Source of the DNA: Prorocentrum cordatum | Taxonomy: Eukaryota; Sar; Dinophyceae; Prorocentrales; Prorocentraceae | Assembly (NCBI GenBank): GCA_963575745.1 | Contig: CAUYUJ010001316.1 | Coordinates: forward strand, 38,589 to 102,588 | DNA length: 64,000 nt | Direction of reading: 5' to 3' | Position numbers and translations under genes: made by a program | The notes under the pieces: generated by a model | Told to the model about the DNA's origin: nothing | The model's database searches: none | Seen by the model: the letters and a program-made list of their open reading frames with translations, nothing else | Shown: in pieces, positions 31,631 through 42,329 of the stretch | Position numbering within the stretch: position 1 is the first letter of the stretch | Layout of the letters: the number at the start of each line of letters is the position of its first letter

Positions 31631-31825
31631 ACGCCCCTACTGTAGAGGCTTGGCTTGGCAGCGGGGCCCAGGCCACGCGAGTGGGGACAGGGATCGGCCA
31701 GGCGATGCTCAGCTGAGGGTCAGGGCGACCCCCGGGTCCCAGGCGCGCGGCCGGCTCGGCAGGCCTGGAGCCTTGAGCCAGGGGGCTACGGTTAAGCCGG
31801 GCCTGTCTCTACAGGAGGAATCAGG

Positions 31826-31960
31826 CCGGCCATAACTGGAGGAGCTGTGGTCCTTACCCCCCTGGGGGATCCATCGATTTCGACACCGCTCTCGAGAGAT
31901 CGTTGATGCGATGGGTTCCCCCAGGGGGGTCAGGACCACAGCTCCCCCAGTTATGGCTGG
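31826..31960 (+). mobile_element. foldback element M with about 50-bp arms
   Basis: CCGGCCATAACTGGAGGAGC then TGTGGTCCTTACCCCCCTGG on the left is matched on the right by CCAGGGGGGTCAGGACCACA then GCTCCCCCAGTTATGGCTGG. Only about 4 of 51 positions differ. The loop is about 30 bp. TCAGG/TCGGG flanks it and may be a decayed 5-bp target duplication. It is one of the best-preserved stems in the window. Confidence 0.8.
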
Positions 31961-32048
31961 TCGGGGAATATTCAGGCATGGTCAGAGAATCAGCCTGGGG
32001 ACGATGTTCTGAGCATTGCTGGGCACTGCTTGGGTATGCTGCTGGTAC

Positions 32049-33590
32049 TTTTTTCCCGGAAAGGGCGCGGGCCCAGGGTTCTCTTTTAGTAGGTTAACCC
32101 CCCGGCCCCCCTGCGACTTGGGCCGGCGAAATTCTTTTGCGATAAATAACGAGGTCGCATAGGGCCGGCGAATTAGATTTTGAGGATGTCTCGAGCGAAA
32201 CGCTTGTTGTTCAGAATTTGTTGAGGATGTCTCGAGCGAAACGCTTGTTCTGTGTTATACATTGTCCTCTCCTGGGGACCTCAATTCTGAGGATCTCTCA
32301 AGTGGATTGCTTGTTTTCACGTGCCCAGGTCTTGAGGATGTCTCGAGCGAGACGCTTGGTTTCACGCCTGCAGGTGGCCCAGACAGATGTCTAGCATGAG
32401 GATTTGTCGAGGATGTCTCGAACCAGAGGCTTGTTTTCACGTGCCCAGGACGCCCAGGCGGATGTGAAGCATGAGCATTTGTTGAGGATGTCTCGAGCGA
32501 GACGCCTGTTTGCACGTGTCCAGGTTGCCCAGGGACGATGTCTAGCATGAGGATGTGTTGACAACGTCTTGAGCGAAACGCGTGTTCTCACGTGTTCGGG
32601 TCGCCCAGGCACGGCACAGCCCTCGGCACGGTACATCAATATCGATACCTTTAGCATTGCAGCCTGGCATGTTGCCTGGCACGTTCCGCGGAGCATCCCG
32701 TGGCGAGTCCCCCTGGCACGTCGCGCGGTGCACGTCCATTGGCACGTTCCGTAGCGCATCCCCTTGGCACGTCCCGCGGTGCGTGCCCATGGCACGTCCC
32801 CTGGCACGTCGCCTGGCGCGTCCCTTGGGACGTTCCGCGGCGCGTCCTCTTGGCATGTTCCCTCTGTCGACTAGTTCTTGGGCAGCTACCATCGGCTCAG
32901 GCAGCTCGAGCTCACGATCCAGATCAGTTCGGTGAGGACTCGGATGCCAGGGAGGACTCCATCCACAACGCTATATAGAGCACAATCGCGGCATGGCACA
33001 TCGCAGTTCAGCACGGCCCAGCACAGCACAGCCGTCGGCACGGTACATCAAGATCGATACACTCAACTATGCACTTTGGCACGTTCCTTGGCGCGTTCCG
33101 TGGCGAGTCCACCTGGCACGTCGCGCGGCGCGTCCCCTGGCACGTCCCTCGGCACGTCCATTGGCACGTTCCGTAGCGCGTCCCCTTGGCACGTCCCGCG
33201 GTGCGTCCCCATGCCCCATGGCACGTCCCCTGGCACGTCGCCTGGCGCGTCCCTTGGGACGTTCCGCGGCGCGTCCTCCTGGCATGTTCCCTCTGTCGAT
33301 TAGTTCTGGGGCAGCTACCATCTGCTCAGGCAGCTCGAGCTTACGCTCCAGATCAGTTCGGTGAGGACTCGGATGCCAGGGAGGACTCCATCCACAACGC
33401 TATATAGAGCACAATCGCGGCATGGCACATCGCAGTTCAGCACGGCGTAGCACAGCACAGCCCTCGGCACAGTACGTCATCCTCGATACATTCAGCATTG
33501 CATGTGCCCGTCGCCCAATCAGGTGTCTTTGAAATGTTGCAATGCCTTACATTTCTATATTCCTTTCCGGGTTCGTGGGTCGATCATGTT
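32049..33590 (+). repeat. repeat core H, copy 2
   Basis: Same order as copy 1: TTTTCCCGGAAAGGGC, GAGGATGTCTCGAGCGAAAC array, two TGGCACGT modules each with CTATATAGAGCACAATCGCG, and the CCTTTCCGGGTTCGTGGGTC end. Close enough to copy 1 to align base by base over most of its length. Confidence 0.8.
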
Positions 33591-33790
33591 ATTTCTCATT
33601 TTCCGTCCAACATCCGCCTGTAGGGGGGCATGTCCGGCCTAAGGCTACGGCCACACGCGCACTTTGAGGTCGGCGAGCGCCCGCTGCGCGTCGCGCCCGC
33701 ACCAGCGGGCGGAAGAAGCCGGAGAGCAGGCAGAGGAGCGAAGAGCAAGGAGGAGGCCGGAGACAAGGGCGGCCAGGGCGTCGGAGGAGG

Positions 33791-33848
33791 AGCACACACA
33801 CAGCAGACACAGGCACAGGCACAGACACAGGCACAGGCACAGACACAC

Positions 33849-33904
<56 letters not shown>

Positions 33905-33933
33905 ACGCACACACACGCACACACACACACATA
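33791..33933 (+). repeat. CA microsatellite
   Basis: ACAGGCACAGACACAGGCAC units followed by (CA)n with CGCACA interruptions, directly before H copy 3. Confidence 0.95.
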
Positions 33934-35420
33934 CATTTTTTCCCGGAAAGGGCCTAGGCCCAGGAATCTCTTTTATGGGTTTGCCCCCGGATCTGACGGC
34001 TGTAGGGCCGGCGAATTTCTTTTGCGATGAATAACGAGGTCGCGTAGAGCTGGCGAATTAAAATTTGAGGATGTCTGGGGCGAAACGCTTGTTTTTCAGA
34101 ATATGTTGAGGATGTCTCCAGCGAAACGCCTGGTTTGTGTTGTAGATTGTCCTCTCCTGGGGACCTGAATTCAGAGTACTCTCAAGTGAAATGCTTGTTT
34201 TCACGTGCCCAGGTCTTGAGGATGTCTCGAGCGAGACGCTTGGTTTCACGCCTCCAGGTGGCCCAGACAGATGTCTAGCATGAGGATTTGTTGAGGATGT
34301 CTCGAACCAGAGGCTTGTTTTCACGTGTCCAGGTCGCCCAGGCGGATGTCCAGGCATGAGCATTTGTTGAGAATGTCTCGATCGAGACGCTTGTTTGCAC
34401 GTGTCCAGGTTGCCCAGGCGGATGTCTAGCATGAGGATGTGCTGAGAACGTCTTGAGCGAAACGCGTGTTTTCACGTGTCCAGGTCGCCCAGGCACAGCA
34501 CAGCCCTCGGCACGGTACATCAATATCGATACCCTTAGCATTGCAGCATTCGCGGAGCGTCCCGTGGCGAGTCCCCCTGGCACGTCGCGCGGTGCACGTC
34601 CATTGGCACGTTCCGTAGCGCGTCCCCTCGGCACGTCCCGCGGTGCGTCTTCGTGGCACGTCCCCTGGCACGTCGCCTGGCGCGTCCCTTGGAACGTTCC
34701 GCGGCGCTGTTCCCCTGTCAATTAGCTCTGGGGCAGCTACTATGTACTGAGGCAGCTCGAGCTTAAGATCCAGATCAGTTCGGTCAGGACTCGGGTCAAA
34801 GGAGGACTCGATCCACAACGCGATAGAGCACAATCGCGGCATGGCACATCGCAGTTCAGCACAGCGCAGCACAGCACAGCCCTCGGCACGGTACATCAAG
34901 ATCGGTACACTCAGCATTGCAACCTGGCACGTTCCGTGGCACGTCCCGTGGCGAGTCCGCTTGGCACGTCGCGCGGCGCGTCTCCTGGCACGTCCATTGG
35001 CACGTCCATTGGCACGTTCCGTAGCGCGTCCCTTCGGCACGTCCCGCGGTGCGTCTTCGTGGCACGTCCCCTGGCACGTCGCCTGGCGCGTCCCTTGGGA
35101 CGTTCCGCGGCGCGTCCTCCTGGCACGTTCCCTCTGTCGATTCGTTCTGGGGCAGCAGCTCGAGCTTAAGATCCAGATCCGTTCGGTCAGGACTCGGATG
35201 CAAAGGAGGACTCGACCCACGACGCTATAGAGCACAATCGCGGCATGGCACGTCGCAGTTCAGCACGGCGCGGCACAGCACAGCCCCTCGGCACGGTACA
35301 TCAATATCGATACATTTGGCATTGCATTTGCCCGTCGCCCAATCAGGTGTCTTTGAAATTGAAACGTTGCCATGCCTTACATTTCAATATTCCTTTCCGG
35401 GTTCGTGGGTCGATAATGTT
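33934..35420 (+). repeat. repeat core H, copy 3
   Basis: TTTTTTCCCGGAAAGGGCC to TTTCCGGGTTCGTGGGTCGA. It is arranged in direct order after copy 2 but without recognisable Q terminal repeats. The TATATAG of other copies is shortened to CTATAGAGCACAATCG. Confidence 0.75.
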
Positions 35421-35518
35421 TTGGTCGGTGGGGCGAGAGCGAACCTCTTCCGCTAAAAGCTAGGCGGGCTACGCACAGCTTTAATTAAAGACACGGGGCA
35501 CAGGCGGGCGGGGCCAAT

Positions 35519-35521
35519 ACA

Positions 35522-35567
<46 letters not shown>
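35519..35567 (+). repeat. CA microsatellite
   Basis: (CA)n of about 48 bp. Confidence 0.95.
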
Positions 35568-35569
<2 letters not shown>

Positions 35570-36426
35570 AGCGCGCCCTTTCTCGTCCCACGCGCTGATG
35601 GCAGCAGTCTGCAGTACACGCACTACAGCGGGAGCGTGGACAAAGCCGCCAGGGATTTCAAATCCCAATACGCCCCCCCACCCACACACACATACACACA
35701 GCAGCCTTTCCTTGCGGAAGTGTTGATGATGCTTGTGACCAATGGATCGTTTGGGTCGTCTTGGCGCGGGTTTGGGGGGTGTTTCTGTCGCTGAACCTTT
35801 TTTGATTATTTTACGATAGTAATGACGTTACTGGTGACGACGAAAGTGATGTCAATCACCATGACAATGCCGATGGCGATGATGGTGATGGGTGGGTGGC
35901 ACATTACAGTTGATCATGGTGTGGATGGTCATTGTGCTGATTGTGTTAGAAGTCTGGTCCGTCAGAAGCCGTCCCTGGCAAGGGCCATCCTGGGTTGTAC
36001 GGGCCTTCCTGGCCTCGGATCGCCCTGGCAAGGCGAGGTGATGGCGTATATCGAAGAAGAAAAACTTGACGCGTCGCGTATCCCCACCAGCCCATCCAGA
36101 AACGATGCCCAGTCGAGCTGCCTGGATGTCGTCGGCAAGCATGTAGTGAAGCAGGGATGACAGCGATGGTAAAGTTACGCAGAGGTTTCCCAGCGGCTAC
36201 CTTGGGTTCCTGTCGGGGAGGTGTGGTCGCTTTCTTTGGAAGGTGGAGGAGGAGGAGGAGGAGGATATGGAGGAGGAGGAACAGGAAGGTGAGGAAACGG
36301 AGGAGCAGCAGCAAGAGGACGAGGAGGTGGGAGGAAGATAAGAAGGAGATGGGGGACGAAGGGGACGATGACGACGACTGACGACGACGGCGAGAAGGAC
36401 GAGTCAACCGTGAAGCCTTCGCGAAG
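35568..36426. other. intervening sequence flanking the copia element
   Basis: A frame at 35822-36160 reads as ordinary protein in its second half (EVMAYIEEEKLDASR, then stop) but matches no family I know. A GGAGGAGGA tract lies at 36240-36345 and a GACGAC tract at 36366-36388. No confirmed gene. Confidence 0.3.
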
Positions 36427-36431
36427 CTCTC
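36427..36431 (+). other. target-site duplication (5') of the copia element
   Basis: CTCTC directly before the 5' LTR. The identical CTCTC follows the 3' LTR at 46387-46391. Confidence 0.85.
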
Positions 36432-36534
36432 TGTGATACAGAGCATGTGTCACGTGTGACAGCGCGCCACTCGCTGCGGTTTGACCTCTAGGGGCCCCCT
36501 TTTTCCCAATGCGCTAAAACGTATCATAATCACA
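36432..36534 (+). repeat. 5' LTR of the copia element
   Basis: It starts TGTGATACAGAGCATGTG and ends CGTATCATAATCACA. It aligns with 46291-46386 at roughly 85-90% identity by eye, including GCGCCACTCGCTGC and GTTTGACCTCT. It contains the near-palindrome TGTCACGTGTGACA, which could bind a regulator. Confidence 0.9.
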
Positions 36535-36535
36535 C

Positions 36536-36552
36536 TGGCAGCGGAACTGCAA
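36536..36552 (+). other. candidate primer-binding site
   Basis: TGGCAGCGGAACTGCAA begins two bases after the LTR. The leading TGG fits the CCA end of a tRNA, so the primer would be a tRNA ending GTTCCGCTGCCA. Which tRNA that is cannot be decided here. Confidence 0.5.
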
Positions 36553-36665
36553 CACGATCCCCGTATCGTGCCACTGCGCGCTCGTTTCTTCAAAGGGAGC
36601 AATCGCATTTCACGTAACTTGCTGAGCAGTTCCCTCACTAGGGGACTGTGCCTTGCCTTGCCGCC

Positions 36666-38180
36666 ATGCCGCTGTTTTCCCTTCGTTACCGGTCGAACGC
36701 CGACGCGCTGACACGATCAGAAACGAAGAGTGGATCTGACATCTACGATGGCACGGTGAACAACTTCCACGAATGGGAAATCCGCACGGAGATGCGCATG
36801 AATGCCGCCTTGGTTTCAGTGGGCTCCGAGACGGGAGCACCCCAGCAGCATATTGTCACCTCAGCAGTCAACAAGGTTGTAAGGGGGCCTCAGAAGCGAC
36901 GCTTTCGAGATTACCATGTTTATCGGTAGAGACGCGCTTCTGGCACCGAGAAGAATCGATCAGCTCGTGCTGGCGATTCGTATTTCATTTTTCCCCATGA
37001 GGCTCAGGAGGCCAAGATCCTGTTCCAGATGGGGCAGAGACCTTACGGACCACTTTTCCGACAAGGCGGTGAGTCGATGGTCTCGCATATTTCCCGCAGG
37101 AAGAGTTGGTGGAAAGTTGCCACCAAACTAGACCGTAAGCTTGTGATGGGTGACTACATGCTTGGATCCCTTCTCTTGGACCATGCAGGCTTTCAGCTTC
37201 GGAGAACCTGGTGGCGTTGACGTCCACAGGGAATGCGACAACTTTCGCCAATATCAAGGACGTCTTGGTTCCCCGGCATGGCCGCATTCACATCCGCCAG
37301 AAGAGCAAGGGTGAGTCTAGCAAAAGATCCAACCCCGCGGCGCGAACGCAACACAGGCCCAGCTACCCCAACGGGAGCCAGGGCAACGGCAAAGCGCGGC
37401 ATTCTCGGCCGCCGCACGCCTTGCACGCTGCAGACGACGGCTGCTACGAGCAAGAGGGGCACTACCCTGAGGAGTTGAATCCCTACGGATACTACGCGTC
37501 CGGCTATGCACCAGAACACGGATGGGACGACACAGCTTGGGAAGATTGCGCAGATGAGCGCGCTTGGGGCGACGAGGAATCGCGCGCCCACTGGGCCCCC
37601 GTCCAGGTGGACGGGGAGCTCGACGTCGAGGTGGTTGACGAGATGGTCAAGACTGGGTGCGCTGAGGAAGAAGCTTCCGACGCCATTCAGGAAGACTCGG
37701 TAGCCAACCTTGGCACCAGGGGAAGGAGCACGGGCAAAGGAAAGGGCGGATGCACGGGCTACAATCACTCGCCTTGGTCATCCAGAAGCGGCGGCAATCG
37801 AAATCCGAGCCTAGAATATCCCGGCACAAAGAAACACTTCAGGAAATCAAGAAGCGCTCAACATGCAAAACTTGCAACGAATTAGGCCACTGGTCGGGGG
37901 GCCCTGGGTGCAAGGGCAAACCCACGACGGCAATCGTAGCGTTCACTGGGGAGCCACTGACCCAGTTGCGCAAGGACGATGACGAACAGGAGTTCGCATC
38001 TATCGGGGCCGTAGCCATATCATCACCCATTCATCATCGTGTACCAGAGAGCAAAGAGGAGTCGATAATCGTTGGTCCTGATGTTTCTCGCTTTTGTTCT
38101 TCTTCCTCATCTCGTGCCGCGCGTCGCAGCGCATGCTCATGCAAGGGAGAGAGCGGCGATGGTCAGTGTAGTTAACAGAG
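36666..38180 (+). pseudogene. copia gag remnant with CCHC zinc knuckle
   Basis: Gag packages element RNA in virus-like particles. Fragments in successive frames keep the expected order. 36666-36880 holds the N-terminal segment with YDGTVNNFHEWEIRTEMRM. 36908-37000 has RRIDQLVLAIR. 37029-37220 has YGPLFRQGGESMVSHISRR and a following helix. 37211-37860 is a linker rich in Gly, Ser and acidic residues. 37864-37911 encodes CKTCNELGHWSGGPGC, a C-X2-C-X4-H-X6-C knuckle (the copia norm is X4 before the last Cys). At least four frameshifts break it. The ATG at 36666 is the likely original start, about 130 bp after the LTR. Confidence 0.8.
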
Positions 38181-38639
38181 CGGACATGCGCATAATCACG
38201 CCTGCGAAGGGTGTCTCGATATATCCGAAGCTATCCTGGTTCAAGGGCCCCAATAGACCGACCCCCAGACCTCTGCGGAGGCTGGCGGGGGGATTATTGG
38301 GATCATGGCCGTTCACGCAGTCGAGAGTTTCTTGATGGCTATCGTTTCCGACGAAGTCTTCGAGGCAGAGTCTGCTCCAGACCCGACCTCCGCTCCTGGT
38401 CGCGATGCCGCGTTCGCCACAGGGCAGCGCCGAGCGCTCAGCTTCGGTCGCGCTCTCAAGACGACGCCTGACAACGTCGCGCGCGGTCCCGGGGCCCAGA
38501 GAACGAGCGATCAATGGATCAAGTTTCAACTTGGGCTGATGCTAGTTTCACTCAGGAAGAGGGCGGCATCTTCGTGGCAATTTCAGGTGCAAAACTTTCT
38601 TGCATCAGAGTGCTGCCTTCGTCTAGTTCTGCTGCCCTG

Positions 38640-39100
38640 AGCAGGGGGCCTTGCCCCGCCCGCGCGCTCGCGGTTGTAAGAATTCCGGGCCGGCTGCGGC
38701 CGGCGCCGCCGACCCGGGGAAGGGTGAGAGCGAGCCGTCTTGGACATTGTGAAGGCCCATGAAACGAATTTGCGGAAAAGATGCGCTTTCCCAAGGGAGT
38801 GGATTCATTTGTCAGTCTCCAGGCATTCTTGGGAAGTGTCGCGAGGGGTCTTGGGGGCGTCTTGGAGGTTTCTGGAATTGCATTCGGGGCATCTTGGGCG
38901 GTCTTGCATTGTCTAGGGGGCCTCTGGGGTCTCTCTGGGCTACCTCTTGGGCCGTCTTGGGCGGTCGGGGCTCCAGAAGTGGAGTTTGCTGTGCCCCCCC
39001 GTCCCCCGGCGCCGAAAAAACGTTGGATATGTCATCGGAAATGCCCCCGTGCAGCGGACAAAGTCGGAAATTACGCACGAAATAACGCACCCCCCCCGCC
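38640..39100 (+). repeat. dispersed repeat E-like insertion within copia
   Basis: GAGCCGTCTTGGACATTGTG, GCGCTTTCCCAAGGGAGTGG and CTTGGGGGCGTCTTGGAGG resemble the E blocks at 8090-8240. It lies between gag and the protease remnant, where copia elements have no such sequence. It begins after a CCGGGCCGGCTGCGGCCGGC palindrome at 38686. Confidence 0.5.
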
Positions 39101-39690
39101 CCCCCTGCAGAGAGAGGCTCGGGCGAGCTCAAGTCCACGCTCGCAGGAACTCACGCGCCGGATCGGCGGATTCCGGGGACTGTCGGCTCTCTCCGCTGTT
39201 CGCGCGCGTAGACATTGCGGGCGCAATGCCAAGAGGGAGCGGCGCGAGGCGCTGCGCCCCCCGGGCGAGCGGCCGCGCGACCGCGTGGACAACAGGGGCA
39301 GCGCGCCCATTTTTGCGCGCGCGTTCCGTTGCCAGCGCTCGACGCGCATTGACGGGCAGCCCGGGCAGCTCGCCCAGGACAAGAGGGCCACAGCTAAGGA
39401 AGCTGAACGCGCTTTCAACCTTTCAGGCGGATGCAATCGAGAAGATGACCGAGGATGATCGCTGCGTCGCCTCCGAAGAGCCTAAAGTTGCATTGAAAAC
39501 GAAAGCGTTTTCTAAGCGTGCTATGTCGATATGCCAGGACACGGGCGACGTCGGATCAGGTGAGTTTAGTTCTTCGCTTCGCGACTGCGTCGCCGAGGTT
39601 GCAGATCGCAACTTCGTCGGGTTCGCGGCTCCAGTATCTCCTGCGTCGGCCGATGCATGGGGGCATCTGGTCTTCGCGCGAATGATGTCT
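39101..39690 (+). other. copia internal sequence, unassigned
   Basis: GC-rich first half. The second half (39425-39690) has normal protein-like codons (for example SGEFSSSLRDCVAEVADRNF) and may be the gag-protease linker. Confidence 0.3.
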
Positions 39691-39704
39691 TCAAGGACGA
39701 AGGT

Positions 39705-40500
39705 GCGTGGGCTGATCTAGGCGAGGGTTGTAAATCCTGTCGCCACGGTGCATCATGGGCTCTCAACGCAGAAGATAAGTTCAAGTAAGCTGGTTTCTTT
39801 CCAAAATGGGTCAACAGAGAGCGCAAAACTTCCGACGGCATCGGGGGCCAGGCCAGTAGTTCGACAATAGGTATGACAATCTTTTCGTTCCTTATCGTCG
39901 TTTCGCATAGTTCCGTCAGTGGTTAATATTTAATCGCTTCGCTCATTCCGCCGGCCCTGGAGCGCTATTTGGGGCTTCGTGGGGCCGTCTTGGGGGCTTG
40001 GGCTTCCTGGGAGCGTCTTGGGGCTCCTTGGCGGCGCGTTGGGCCCCCCTGGGGCCTCTTGGGGGCTCTTGGGGGCCCCCTGGGGCGGGAGGGGGGGCAG
40101 TCGTTGGCAGCGCCCCCTCGGAGGCCGCGAACCTCGTGAGGGGTGGCGAAAAATAGCCTCCCCCCTGGGGGTCGCCCGGGGGTCGGCCGGGGATCGGCCG
40201 GAGCACTTTTCGCCCGGTGCCCTCCGGGGGTCGCCCCGCGCGCGCGAATTAGAAATACTGTTGAGCACTCACCGGAGATCTCAGCACGCCTCTGGCCCGC
40301 TGGGCCGGCGAATTTGGAATCCCAGCAGTTGAAAGATTCGGATCGCGTTTCTCTGTTGATTCCTCCAGAGCAGGCGTCTCTCGCTCTCGCGAAAGATCTC
40401 GCCAAATGTCGCTCCATCCTGAGCCGGGAAGGTGAAGTGGAGTTGCGTCGTTGTGCTCGTTCTGGTCTTCTTCTCCTTCGCCCTGATCAGGGTGATTCAG
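39705..40500 (+). pseudogene. copia aspartic protease remnant, split by a repeat
   Basis: The first part (39705-39920) reads ADLGEGCKSCRHGASWAL, a downstream helix, a stop, then GIGGQASSSTIG. This follows the copia protease pattern in which a D(T/S)G-like site precedes a conserved loop and a glycine-rich strand. The active-site triad is no longer D-T/S-G. The C-terminal part resumes at about 40320 with PPEQASLALAKDL and CARSGLLLLRPDQ, matching the usual 'sxxxQxxLGLxKDM...GLLLL' end. Between them is about 390 bp of repeat E (39925-40315). The call depends on motif order and position between gag and integrase. Confidence 0.45.
39925..40315 (+). repeat. repeat E-like insertion in the protease
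   Basis: GGGGCCGTCTTGGGGGCTTG and CTTGGGGGCTCTTGGGGGCC style sequence followed by a CGGCCGGGGATCGGCCGG palindrome. It interrupts the protease remnant. Confidence 0.55.
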
Positions 40501-42329
40501 GTCGCGCTGCAAATTCCAACCGTCAGCGCGCACATTTTGCATGAAACCGCCTGCGACGAACCGCGCTGCGCCGCGCCCCGCGGCGTCGTTGATCACTCCT
40601 GCGACGACGAGGGTGCCCGGGTCGCCGCCGCGGGGTCGCCCAGGGCCGCGGACGCACCTCCGCGCCAGCAGGGCGCTAAGTTCATTGCGATCGCGCTGGG
40701 CGGAGGGAACTTCGAGCAGGGTCCAGAAGTTTCTGGTTCGAGAGCGCCGGCGGATTACATCCGCAGTAGCCTTCTCTCCAGTCACGAGCTCTCCACCAGG
40801 GGCCGCGAAGGCAATATCATTGTCGACGCTTTGCGTGAAGCTGACGGGGGGGCGGCAGAGCTCGACAGGTGCATCTCGGGGGACGCGAGGGCATTGCATG
40901 ACCCTGCGTCGACGCGCCGCATCGGCCATCGCCCGAAGATTCGGAGGAATTCGCTTGACAACGTGCGTTTCCGAGACATCGTGGAGCACATCGCGAGGTC
41001 GCTGGCGACCTGTTCCCTTTCGGAATCGGCGCGCGCCGCCTCGATCTGCAAGTGGAGCAGGCATATCTCAGCCGCTGTTGCTTGCGCCATCAAGCAGTTC
41101 CTCATGGGCTACGGCGTCGACTATACTTCAGCCCACCTGGGCAGCCACGAGTGGGGCGCGAGGACCTGCGGGGGGAGATGCGACGACTGCACACGCAAGT
41201 GTGAGTGGGCCAAGGACAAGGCGCACCTCTTCCTTCGAGAAGTGCGCCACGCCGCCGCCTGCTCCGACGGTCATGGGAAGCCTCGACGGGGCCGAGCTGG
41301 CTCGTCTCGAGGAGAAGCGCCCCTGCCGCAACATTCACGATGGAGTCGACGACGAGGACACCGCGAAGGTGATCAGAGGTCATCTCAGGGCCATGCGGAG
41401 GGATCGCAGAGGCGACGAGTTCGACGCAGTCGACTTCAGAAACATGATGGACAAGTATAACGGTCGCGAGTTGCAGTTCTACCTACGCGCGATCAACGAG
41501 GATGGTAGCATTCCCGCTGGGTGCGTGAATTTCGTCAGCTGGGCCATGGAGCATGACGCCGCTGGTCACTAACCGGAGCCCCCAGGTGCAGCTTTTGTGA
41601 ACACGTCTGTCGCCGCTTCGTCTTCCGCAGGCCCGAGCAGCGATGGGCGCCCCGAGCGCCATCTGCGCCCGGGGCCGGAGCAGGAGGGCCCAGCACTTAC
41701 GAGAATGTTGCGCCTTGGCACCACCGCCCAGGCCAGGTCCGCGGCGACCGCGCCTGGAACCGCTGCTGGTGCAGATCGGCCGCCAGCAACTGCGCTCAAG
41801 CCTGGGTCGCCGCCAGTGCCGCTTCCCGCGCGTCTAGCGGAGAAGCAAGTACAACCGCAGCCTCCTCATGAGGGCCAACAGAAGTCGACGCCGCCGCCGC
41901 CTCCCCCGCCGCCGCCTGCCGGCATGGCAGGAGAGGGCCGCCAGGGGAACGCCGACTTCTGACGCATCGGGATTTCCAGACGGGGACCTGATGGCCAACG
42001 ATGACGGGGCCGGAGATCCAGTCGTGGACTTCGAGCCGCTCGACGTCGGCAGTTCTCAGTTGGAAAGCTTGCTCGGGGCATCAAAGAAGCGCAGCTTCAT
42101 CGGGCATGTCGATCCGAAGAGCTTCCCGAGCGACGGTGCCGCTGGTCGCGTCGAGGAGACAGACGACCGCAAGCTGGTGCGCGTGAGTGTCGAAATAGAT
42201 CCGTGCAGCACGCAGATCAAGTTCCCGCCCGCCTGGTCCACGTGGAAGAAGCCCTCCATGGAAAGGAAGAAATCTTACAGGACTGCGCGAGCGTCGAGGA
42301 CGGGGTTGACATGGCGTCATCTCGCGACG
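40501..42329 (+). pseudogene. copia protease-integrase linker, unassigned
   Basis: Mostly repeat-free, with overlapping frames. 41280-41572 reads as a soluble, charged protein segment (RNMMDKYNGRELQFYLRAI then a stop). 41990-42200 has acidic, Ser-rich coding-like sequence. No domain recognised. Its place fits the variable spacer seen in this element type. Confidence 0.35.

Larger units (their letters stand above)
31785..33652 (+). mobile_element. composite element Q, copy 2 (1.87 kb)
   Basis: The left end GGCTACGGTTAAGCCGGGCC then TGTCTCTACAGGAGG pairs with the right end CCGCCTGTAGGGGGGCATGT then CCGGCCTAAGGCTACGG. They are the same terminal repeats as copy 1 but more diverged. The H core is at 32049-33590. 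Element M has inserted just inside the left end. Confidence 0.6.
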
